The notes under the pieces: generated by a model
The model's database searches: none
The model's input: only the letters and a program-made list of their open reading frames with translations
Told to the model about the DNA's origin: nothing
Position numbers and translations under genes: made by a program
In this document: positions 1-4,971 of the stretch, piece by piece
How the letters are laid out: every line of letters begins with the position of its first letter
Position numbering within the stretch: the first letter of the stretch is position 1
NCBI GenBank assembly: GCA_030751555.1
Contig: JASMFX010000067.1
Coordinates: forward strand, 1 to 7,978
Direction of reading: 5' to 3'
Source of the DNA: Candidatus Woesearchaeota archaeon
GTDB lineage: Archaea > Nanoarchaeota > Nanoarchaeia > Woesearchaeales > CALCXY01
Length of the DNA stretch: 7,978 nt

Positions 1-36
1 AAAACCTTGCATCTCAATTCCCATCGATTTTCTCAT
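1..36 (-). CDS. Possible 5' end of a leftward gene, cut by the window edge
   Basis: An open frame on the minus strand begins with ATG at 36 and reads MRKSMGIEMQGF to the left edge without a stop. It has in-frame ATGs at 36, 24 and 12. A TATA-like TTAAATAA (61-69 on the minus strand) lies about 28 bases before the first ATG, the spacing expected of a leaderless archaeal transcript. An 8-base inverted repeat lies between box and start. Twelve codons are too few to name a product or to be sure that the frame is coding; the call rests on promoter geometry. Confidence 0.33.
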   Translation of the reverse strand, partial: MRKSMGIEMQGF

Positions 37-39
37 AAT

Positions 40-58
40 GTAGTTACAATGTAACTAC
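40..58. repeat. Perfect 8-base inverted repeat, operator-like
   Basis: The arms GTAGTTAC and GTAACTAC are perfect reverse complements separated by AAT. The element falls between the possible TATA box (61-69) and the possible start codon (36) of the leftward gene, where a bound repressor would block transcription initiation. Read on the plus strand it is followed by a T-rich run (59-74), so it could alternatively be a terminator hairpin for a gene entering from the left on the plus strand. The minus frame beginning at 36 makes the operator reading slightly better. Confidence 0.45.
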
Positions 59-60
59 TT

Positions 61-69
61 TTATTTAAT
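61..69 (-). promoter_or_regulatory. Possible TATA box of the leftward gene
   Basis: On the minus strand this stretch reads ATTAAATAA. Its centre is about 28 bases before the ATG at 36, close to the spacing seen for trxB and folC. The flanking DNA is itself A+T-rich, so chance is a real alternative. Confidence 0.3.
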
Positions 70-186
70 ATTTTCGGTTTTTTAGTCAAAATGAGTGAAA
101 TTTTAAGAGAAATTGAGGTCAATTATCGACTATGCACATACCCTAGAGAATTTATCATTGAAGCGGGATAAAAGACGTTTTACTAG

Positions 187-193
187 AAAAAAA
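187..193 (-). terminator. Oligo-T terminator of trxB
   Basis: Seven consecutive T residues on the minus strand begin four bases after the trxB stop codon (TAG, 200-198), with another TTTT about ten bases further on. Archaeal RNA polymerase stops at T-rich tracts without needing a hairpin, so this is the likely end of the trxB mRNA. Confidence 0.6.
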
Positions 194-197
194 TGAT

Positions 198-2315
198 CTA
201 TTGTTCTGCATTTAATTCTTCAACATACCTCTGAGCCTCTAAAGCAGCCTCACAACCAGACCCAGCACTTGTTATCGCTTGCCGATAAAGATAATCCTGG
301 ACATCGCCTGCAGCAAATATGCCTGCTACGTTAGTATGCCTATTCCTATCTGTTACAATATACCCCTTATCATCCAATTTGATAAGTCCTTTTAAGAAAT
401 TAGTGTTAGGAACAGCACCAATTGCAATAAACACGCCCTCCATAGCCATTTTTTGCTCTTTGTTTGTTTTATTATTGATAAGCGTAACTCCCTTCACAGT
501 TGTGTCGCCAGTTATTTCCTTAAGCTCAGTATTCCATAGTGGTTTGATCTTCTTGCTCTTCAAAACACGATCTTGCATAATTTTTGTAGCCCTAAACTCA
601 TCCCTCCTGTGAGAGATATAGACTTCTTTTGCAAATTTTTCCAATGCAAGCGCCTCTTCCATAGCAGAATCTCCTCCACCCACTACTAATGTCTTTTTAT
701 CCTTGAAAAAAGGAGCATCGCAATTATGAACTATAAAATTCTTAGCAACATAGGTATTGTTCTTTTTTACAGCGATATTATGAACATAACCCCCATAAGA
801 TTCAGACTCAACACTAGTAACTGGCAATAGAACATAATTATTCCTTATCCATGCAAATGAATTAGAGCGTATCCTTTTTGTAAGTATATTGTGTTTTTCA
901 CCTAAAACTTGGTCCATGAGCCTAATGGAGTCTCCATTTTTTACCACCATATGATATTTGTCATGCCGAAAACTAATCTTTCGGCCATCGATAAAATGAT
1001 CCTTCTTATTCAATTGATCCTTATTTCTCCGAGTTATAGATGGCAGAATACCAAAACGCAACAAAATATCTCTAAATTGATACACTAACTGACGTGAATT
1101 AGAAACTAACACATAATCTTTTTCTCGCATACATCCATCTCCTCTGTAAAACCCCTTAATAATCTCCCTTTGCTTCGCCAAGGGCAAATGGAGCATCCAA
1201 TGGGGCAATTTCTTGGCAAATGATTTTTTGGAAAATAAAGATTCAAAAAAATTGCAGAGAAGATAAGAATAGGCAACCACCTTACACACATTATCCTTGA
1301 TTATTAATCTTGGCTCCAATCCAAATATATTTCGAATCAAATTAGAAGCATCTTTAATATATTCTTTTTCCTTTTTTGAAAAGTAAAGTGCAAAGCTATG
1401 TTTAAAGATAGATCCCTCAGAAAGATAATAACCTACCAATCTCATGAATGATTTAGTAAGTGGAATCTTATTGGGAATCGATTTTGAAGTATGGGTTTCT
1501 GAGAGATTGTGTGCCAAGCCCTTATTGTCCACTCGGACATTGACCAAATCTGAGAGTAAAAGATTTTTAATATCCTGTGTTTTCTTAATTATGGGATAAT
1601 GAACAAGATCTCCCTTTTTAAGAGCACCAGCCTTCACCCAGATTGGATTAGAAAATGAAGTATCCTTCCAATAATTAGCTCCAGATCCTCTGGCCAAAGT
1701 CGAAGACATAACAGGATGGTTTTTGGTTAAGAGAACTGGCTCAGTAAAGTACCTGGTCTTTATTTTTACAAGATCACCTTTAAATTTTCGTTTTGTAGTT
1801 CCAACAACTTCTTGAAAAGATCCGTCATGAGTTAATACCTCCTGCTTCTCCTTAATAGAAGATATGTGTTTTACAGAACTATTCCCAATAACTGCTTCGT
1901 CAGGAGGTAAACAAACAGCACAGTAAGAAACTCCTTTAGCTGAGAATTCCTCTTCACCAGGAACACCCAAGTGTCTATAAGAAGAACCTGTAGAAATAAT
2001 AACAGCCAGGCTTTCTTCTTTTTTCCCATCACCATAGTTAATCTCAAAGCCTTTACTTGTCTTTTTGACCTCACTCACTTCATCATTTATCACTTCAGTA
2101 CCAAACTTCTTTGCCTGCTTTTCCATTACAGAAATAAGCTCAGGACCAGTGATCCCATCAACAGAGCCAGGGTAATTCTCAACCTCAGTAGTATTCATTA
2201 GTTGGCCACCAGGAGTTTTCCCACCAATAACCAATGGATTTAAGTCAGCTCTAGCTAAGTAAAGCGCAGCTGTCCATGCAGCAGGCCCTGATCCAATGAT
2301 AATTACGTTTCTCAT
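198..2315 (-). CDS. trxB: Thioredoxin reductase (NADPH) precursor interrupted by an intein
   Basis: This flavoenzyme moves electrons from NADPH through FAD and a CxxC disulfide to thioredoxin in the cytoplasm. The 705-residue precursor contains a 397-residue intein (135-531). Without it the enzyme is 308 residues, normal for the low-molecular-weight family. Residues 1-134 carry the FAD dinucleotide fold (GSGPAAWTAA at 8-17), TPGGQLM and the first redox cysteine, C132. Residues 532-705 begin with the second redox cysteine (CDAPFF). They then carry the NADPH-binding GGGDSAMEEA (546-555), HRRDEFR (569-575), whose arginines favour NADPH over NADH, and the FAD-contacting GIFAAGD ending at D671. 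The C-terminus, RQAITSAGSGCEAALEA, is typical. The ATG at 2315 lies about 26 bases after a TATA box with no Shine-Dalgarno, so translation is probably leaderless. The gene is divergent from folC. The identity is certain; activity depends on the intein being spliced out. Confidence 0.97.
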   Translation of the reverse strand: MRNVIIIGSGPAAWTAALYLARADLNPLVIGGKTPGGQLMNTTEVENYPGSVDGITGPELISVMEKQAKKFGTEVINDEVSEVKKTSKGFEINYGDGKKEESLAVIISTGSSYRHLGVPGEEEFSAKGVSYCAVCLPPDEAVIGNSSVKHISSIKEKQEVLTHDGSFQEVVGTTKRKFKGDLVKIKTRYFTEPVLLTKNHPVMSSTLARGSGANYWKDTSFSNPIWVKAGALKKGDLVHYPIIKKTQDIKNLLLSDLVNVRVDNKGLAHNLSETHTSKSIPNKIPLTKSFMRLVGYYLSEGSIFKHSFALYFSKKEKEYIKDASNLIRNIFGLEPRLIIKDNVCKVVAYSYLLCNFFESLFSKKSFAKKLPHWMLHLPLAKQREIIKGFYRGDGCMREKDYVLVSNSRQLVYQFRDILLRFGILPSITRRNKDQLNKKDHFIDGRKISFRHDKYHMVVKNGDSIRLMDQVLGEKHNILTKRIRSNSFAWIRNNYVLLPVTSVESESYGGYVHNIAVKKNNTYVAKNFIVHNCDAPFFKDKKTLVVGGGDSAMEEALALEKFAKEVYISHRRDEFRATKIMQDRVLKSKKIKPLWNTELKEITGDTTVKGVTLINNKTNKEQKMAMEGVFIAIGAVPNTNFLKGLIKLDDKGYIVTDRNRHTNVAGIFAAGDVQDYLYRQAITSAGSGCEAALEAQRYVEELNAEQ
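723..1913 (-). mobile_element. Intein with LAGLIDADG homing endonuclease, inserted in the TrxR redox motif
   Basis: The element is a 397-residue in-frame insertion that excises as protein. Its first residue is Cys (CLPPDEAVIG, block A). Block B is TKNH with T197 and H200. The splicing end is GYVHNIAVKKNNTYVAKN followed by FIVHN, with penultimate His530 and terminal Asn531. The +1 residue is Cys532 of the host. These are the parts of a class 1 intein. Two LAGLIDADG (DOD) motifs, LVGYYLSEG (293-301, acidic E300) and IKGFYRGDG (386-394, acidic D393), lie about 90 residues apart. Both acidic residues are present, so the homing endonuclease may still cut. In block F the residues aligned with the common Asp and His appear to be N513 and N520; such changes are tolerated in some inteins. 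The boundaries are unambiguous, because removing 135-531 restores a continuous CAVCDAPFF motif. Confidence 0.95.
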
Positions 2316-2337
2316 GTTTACTTGAATAAAGACGATC

Positions 2338-2345
2338 TTTATAAA
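2338..2345 (-). promoter_or_regulatory. TATA box of trxB
   Basis: TTTATAAA is centred about 26 bases upstream of the trxB ATG, within AAATTTATAAAGATC on the minus strand. Archaeal initiation normally occurs about 25 bases downstream of the box centre, so the transcript should begin at or next to the ATG. No Shine-Dalgarno sequence precedes the start, which agrees with a leaderless mRNA. Confidence 0.72.
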
Positions 2346-2524
2346 TTTGTTGGTCGGTTATCCAATTGCCATAATTTTTCTCCCAAGTACCAGAGTAAGG
2401 GGGAGGAGAAGCAAAAAATGATGCATGCATAAATAACCAAGAGGAGATCTTAGGGTGGGGCGGGCCGTCGATACAAGGTAGTATGGTGGGTGGTATTAAT
2501 CATATCCCGCAGACTGTATAAATC
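2346..2524. other. Divergent intergenic region with a G-rich island
   Basis: This stretch lies between the trxB and folC promoters and should be outside both mRNAs. It holds AGGGGGAGGAG around 2398-2407, a 10-base palindrome ATGCATGCAT (2421-2430), and a G-rich block at 2441-2510 in which I count 38 G or C of 70. Within that block GCGGG (2460-2464) can pair with CCCGC (2506-2510), and a short ATAC/GTAT stem can form inside. A TATA-like CATAAATA (2428-2435) would place a transcription start near 2458, at the beginning of the G-rich block. I recognise no tRNA, C/D box or riboswitch consensus. It may be an unannotated small RNA or a protein-binding site. Confidence 0.4.
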
Positions 2525-2532
2525 TTTATAAA
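2525..2532 (+). promoter_or_regulatory. TATA box of folC
   Basis: TTTATAAA is centred 25-26 bases before the folC ATG at 2554. There is no Shine-Dalgarno sequence in the bases before the ATG (AATTAGCAATGGT). Together these predict a leaderless folC transcript, mirroring trxB across the divergent region. Confidence 0.72.
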
Positions 2533-2553
2533 CACAGCCCAATTAGCAATGGT

Positions 2554-3681
2554 ATGCATAAAGAAATCGAATGGCTCTACTCATTAGAATGGATGGGTTG
2601 GAAACTATCACTAGATAGAATCAGAGAAGTAATGAAAGCTCTGGGAAATCCTGAAAAAGCCTACAAGATAATCCATATTGCAGGAACCAATGGAAAAGGA
2701 TCAACCGCTGCTATGCTAAACCAAATCCTTATCGAGGCAGGCCATAAAGTCGGCATGTTTACCTCTCCACACCTGGTAAAGCTTAATGAACGTTATCGAG
2801 TAAATAATCAGGATATCTCAGATGAAAAACTCTGCGAGATTATAAGAAAAATTCGAGATTTGAAGATTGAAGTAACGTGTTTTGAATTTATGACTGCAAT
2901 TGCGTTTTTGTACTTTAAGGAAGTTGGAGCTGAGTATGTTGTTTTAGAGGTGGGTTTAGGAGGAACGTATGATGCAACCAATATTATCACACCAATAGCC
3001 TCAGTTATCACAACCATAGCAAATGATCATAATGATATCTTGGGAGATATTCAGGACATAACAGAAGATAAAGCAGGTGTTATAAAGGAAAACATCCCTC
3101 TGTTTACCTGTGAGAACAACCCACTAATCAAAAAAGCATGTAAAGAACAGGACGCAAAACTAGTCTTGTGTTCAAAGAGTGAATACTCACTAAATCTAAA
3201 CGGCCAATTCCAGAGTAAAAACGCAGGCATTGCAATAAAAGTTGCAAGGCATTTACAGATTGATGAGCAAACAATAAAAAAGGCTCTGCAACACATAGAA
3301 TGGAAAGCACGATTAGAATATCTGGATAATAATGTAATATTGGACTCTGCTCATAATCCCAACGCTATCGAAGAAGTTGCAAAATTTCTCAAAACACTAG
3401 ACTATGAAAATCTCTATGTCATATTCAGCTGCCTTAAGGACAAGAATGCAGAGAAAATGCTGAAAGCCTTGCCCCCTCATAAGGAATTAATAATAACCAA
3501 GATTCACTTCCACAGGGCAATGGAACTTGGAGATATCTATAAAGCAGAGCCTGGAGTAATTATTGAGAATGTTAAGAACGCAATGGATCATGTGAAAGAG
3601 AAACTTCAACAAAATGATCTTTTGATAATATTGGGCTCTGTTTACTTGGCAGGAGAGGTACTTGAAAAACAAATAATGTAG
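2554..3681 (+). CDS. folC: Folylpolyglutamate / dihydrofolate synthase (Mur ligase family)
   Basis: This ATP-dependent ligase adds glutamate to folates (and, in bifunctional members, to dihydropteroate), which retains the cofactors in the cell and raises their affinity for one-carbon enzymes. The 375 residues are shorter than typical bacterial FolC (about 420-450) but keep the family motifs in order. These are LSLDRIREVMKALGNP near the N-terminus, the P-loop GTNGKGS (44-50), TSPHL (70-74) and ERYRVN (79-84). They are followed by LEVGLGGTYDATN (131-143) and DHNDILGDIQDITEDKAG, whose K173 corresponds to the Mur-family carbamylated lysine. DSAHNPNA lies at 264-271 and ILGSVYLAGEVL near the end. 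GGTYDATN replaces the commoner GGRLDATN. The loss of length is mostly in the central and C-terminal domain. The sequence does not settle whether it makes dihydrofolate, extends polyglutamate tails, or both. It stands alone, with its own promoter and a new promoter downstream. Confidence 0.93.
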   Translation: MHKEIEWLYSLEWMGWKLSLDRIREVMKALGNPEKAYKIIHIAGTNGKGSTAAMLNQILIEAGHKVGMFTSPHLVKLNERYRVNNQDISDEKLCEIIRKIRDLKIEVTCFEFMTAIAFLYFKEVGAEYVVLEVGLGGTYDATNIITPIASVITTIANDHNDILGDIQDITEDKAGVIKENIPLFTCENNPLIKKACKEQDAKLVLCSKSEYSLNLNGQFQSKNAGIAIKVARHLQIDEQTIKKALQHIEWKARLEYLDNNVILDSAHNPNAIEEVAKFLKTLDYENLYVIFSCLKDKNAEKMLKALPPHKELIITKIHFHRAMELGDIYKAEPGVIIENVKNAMDHVKEKLQQNDLLIILGSVYLAGEVLEKQIM

Positions 3682-3725
3682 ACTGCTTCACTAACTCATT
3701 GAATAGGCTTCTAATAACCGAAAAG

Positions 3726-3733
3726 TTTATAAA
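3726..3733 (+). promoter_or_regulatory. TATA box of the toxin-antitoxin operon
   Basis: TTTATAAA is preceded by CCGAAAAG, which resembles a purine-rich BRE. The predicted transcription start is near 3755, leaving a leader of only 6-9 bases before the TTG at 3761 or GTG at 3764. Confidence 0.65.
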
Positions 3734-3763
3734 TATCTATTCTTACTAAAAGATATCTAGTTG

Positions 3764-4045
3764 GTGATTGAAATCCTGATCAGAGATTTACATTGGAAGG
3801 GTAAATTATTAGTATTCACTTGGCACTTTAAGGATGAGTTTGATAGGCTAAGAAAACCCATTGAATTTGTTTTAGATGTGCTCAATGAAGGAAATCATAT
3901 TTTAATATCAAAGAAACAAAATAAATTCAATGTTTTTTATCCCTTTAGAGGAAAATACTTATGTTTGTCATATGTGGAACATGAGAATATCATTTTAATT
4001 CACATAAAACCCACAAGCAAAAAACTGGAGGAGAAAAGAAAATGA
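3764..4045 (+). CDS. Probable toxin of a toxin-antitoxin pair (DUF4258/RelE-like)
   Basis: A 93-residue protein with the layout of DUF4258/RelE-like small toxins. An early WH (H21) is followed by the helix FKDEFDRLRKPIEFVLDVLN, then strands with NKFNVFYPFRGKYLCLSY, and a final strand IILIHIKPTSKK. The identification rests on this pattern and on the neighbour: its stop overlaps by four bases (ATGA) the start of a gene for a YgiT-like zinc finger/AbrB protein, a standard antitoxin partner. If it is a toxin it probably acts on RNA or translation, but I can point to no proven catalytic residues. The GTG at 3764 is preferred; a TTG at 3761 adds one residue. The toxin-first order resembles mqsRA and higBA. 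Coding status is secure, the function is a family-level inference. Confidence 0.72.
   Translation: MIEILIRDLHWKGKLLVFTWHFKDEFDRLRKPIEFVLDVLNEGNHILISKKQNKFNVFYPFRGKYLCLSYVEHENIILIHIKPTSKKLEEKRK
4027..4033 (+). promoter_or_regulatory. Shine-Dalgarno of the antitoxin gene
   Basis: GGAGGAG lies eight bases before the ATG at 4042 and inside the 3' end of the toxin gene. It supports re-initiation or coupled translation of the second gene, in contrast to the leaderless first genes of the window. Confidence 0.75.
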
Positions 4046-4368
4046 AAAAATTTATGAAAACCTGCCATACATGCAAAACCAATGTAAAACCGGCCAAATC
4101 AATCAAAGAAGGAGTTAGTCTAGACTGCTTAAAATGCCCTAAATGTGGTGAAGAGTACTTTACCTCAAGCGAACTCATTAAATTTGATATAAAGACAGGA
4201 AGAAGAAAATTAATCAGAAAGTTTGGCGTACTTGGGGATTCTACAGTTATGAGGTTCCCCACTCAAGTATTAAAAGAGTACAAGATTAAACCTGGAGATT
4301 ATGGAGCTTTTGAAAAAAGGCCAGAAGGAATTCTTATTAAGCCAATCCACGCAAAGGAGGTAGACTAA
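4042..4368 (+). CDS. Probable antitoxin: YgiT-like zinc finger fused to AbrB-like domain
   Basis: A 108-residue protein in two parts. Residues 1-50 carry CHTC (C8, C11) and CLKCPKCGEEYF (C29, C32, C35), followed by a strand-rich segment ending LIKFDI. This is the arrangement of the YgiT/MqsA-type zinc finger that in MqsA contacts the toxin. Residues 58-102 (KFGVLGDSTVMRFPTQVLKE then KIKPGDYGAF) resemble the AbrB/SpoVT swapped-hairpin domain that binds operator DNA in many antitoxins. The gene overlaps its upstream neighbour by four bases and has its own GGAGGAG site. The likely role is to neutralise the upstream toxin and repress the shared promoter. MqsA itself uses a helix-turn-helix, so the AbrB-like C-terminus is a different DNA-binding solution. 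An alternative is a plain transcription regulator. Confidence 0.75.
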   Translation: MKKFMKTCHTCKTNVKPAKSIKEGVSLDCLKCPKCGEEYFTSSELIKFDIKTGRRKLIRKFGVLGDSTVMRFPTQVLKEYKIKPGDYGAFEKRPEGILIKPIHAKEVD

Positions 4369-4428
4369 AGAACAAGTGCGAATTCCATCATACCCTTTAT
4401 ATAAATTATAAATTGAGCTGTAAAAACA

Positions 4429-4436
4429 TTTATAAA
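4429..4436 (+). promoter_or_regulatory. TATA box before the small zinc-ribbon gene
   Basis: TTTATAAA lies in the 107-base gap after the antitoxin gene. The predicted start of transcription is near 4458, about 17 bases before the ATG at 4476, so this mRNA would have a short leader. A second A+T-rich stretch at 4396-4411 could be an alternative box. The gap holds nothing else that I recognise. Confidence 0.55.
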
Positions 4437-4475
4437 CAAAATTCCCTGAATATATCCAATAATCCTGAATAGAAA

Positions 4476-4640
4476 ATGAAAGGTATTAGTATGGAAGCTA
4501 TAAACTTTTTTCAGTCACCAGAACACTTAGAGCCAAAGTGCCCTAAATGCGATATTAAGATAGAATATGATGTTTCTACTACTTTTGACAACAGAAAAGG
4601 CGCCCATGTTTGTAATAGCTGTGGGGAGATTCTTAAGTAA
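4476..4640 (+). CDS. Small zinc-ribbon protein, 54 residues
   Basis: The frame reads MKGISMEAINFFQSPEHLEP, followed by CPKC and, about 20 residues later, CNSCGEILK and a stop. The two CxxC knuckles make a four-cysteine zinc ribbon of a kind common in archaea, where such proteins bind nucleic acid or act as subunits. Coding is supported by the paired knuckles and the TATA box upstream. An in-frame ATG at 4491, preceded by a weak AAAGG, would give 49 residues. Its last eight bases overlap the 3' end of the convergent gene at 4633. I cannot assign a function. The knuckles recall those of the nearby antitoxin, but there is no AbrB part. Confidence 0.68.
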   Translation: MKGISMEAINFFQSPEHLEPKCPKCDIKIEYDVSTTFDNRKGAHVCNSCGEILK

Positions 4641-4971
4641 TTTTGAGTCTATTGAGGAAATCTTCTGCCTCTAACACTATGAGCTGCATTTCTACATCAT
4701 ATCCCTTTTGCTTACGATTTTGTAATTCATTTGTTACATTCTTCAGAATACGATTCTTGATCTCAGTTGCGTCACTAGGTGGCCTGTCTCTAGGATTTAT
4801 TTGATCCCTATATGTTGATGCTATTGCTATATCTCTGCTAATCTCTCGTTCGTAATACTTTTTTGATTCCTCTGATAGAGCAGACTGCAAAAGTACACGA
4901 TGAATCACGACATTACTTGCTATCCCTATGAATCTCTTTATTGTATCGGATCTGTTTTGAGGCATTCTCAA
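4633..4971 (-). CDS. Small helical protein of unknown function, partner of the nucleotidyltransferase
   Basis: A 112-residue charged protein that looks all-helical, with long segments around 10-57, 66-90 and 92-110 and no cysteine. I do not recognise the family. It overlaps the end of the nucleotidyltransferase gene by 59 bases in another frame. A GGAGGAG (4985-4979) lies seven bases before the TTG at 4971, which supports that start; an ATG at 4965 is 13 bases from it and would give 110 residues. Minimal nucleotidyltransferases are often paired with small helical HEPN proteins, so a partner role is plausible. However, I do not see the R-x(4-6)-H motif of active HEPN RNases. Its 3' end overlaps the convergent zinc-ribbon gene by eight bases. 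Confidence 0.72.
   Translation of the reverse strand: MRMPQNRSDTIKRFIGIASNVVIHRVLLQSALSEESKKYYEREISRDIAIASTYRDQINPRDRPPSDATEIKNRILKNVTNELQNRKQKGYDVEMQLIVLEAEDFLNRLKIT

Noticed and set aside
40..74. Hairpin followed by T-rich run read as a terminator for a plus-strand gene from the left
   Set aside because: An open minus-strand start at 36 with TATA-like spacing explains the position better, and archaeal termination does not need a hairpin. It stays possible until the left flank is known.
91..171. Plus-strand frame of 26 codons (ATG at 91) with an A+T-rich box about 24 bases upstream
   Set aside because: Too short, no recognisable motif, and the box is shared with the A+T-rich stretch serving the opposite strand. 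It could be real only if conserved in relatives.
319..612. Open frame antisense to trxB (97 codons) and similar frames opposite folC and the large gene
   Set aside because: Hydrophobic, low-information translations opposite well-supported genes, with no promoter or start signals.
2460..2510. tRNA or split tRNA suggested by GCGGG/CCCGC ends
   Set aside because: The enclosed length is too short, and there is no TTCRA T-loop, D-loop GG or anticodon arm on either strand.
2483..2521. 12-codon frame (ATG to TAA) upstream of folC as a leader peptide
   Set aside because: It ends before the folC TATA box and has no ribosome binding site; chance is sufficient.
2441..2553. Tetrahydrofolate riboswitch upstream of folC
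   Set aside because: No match to the THF riboswitch core, and the folC TATA box lies downstream of the structured block, so the block would not be in the folC mRNA.
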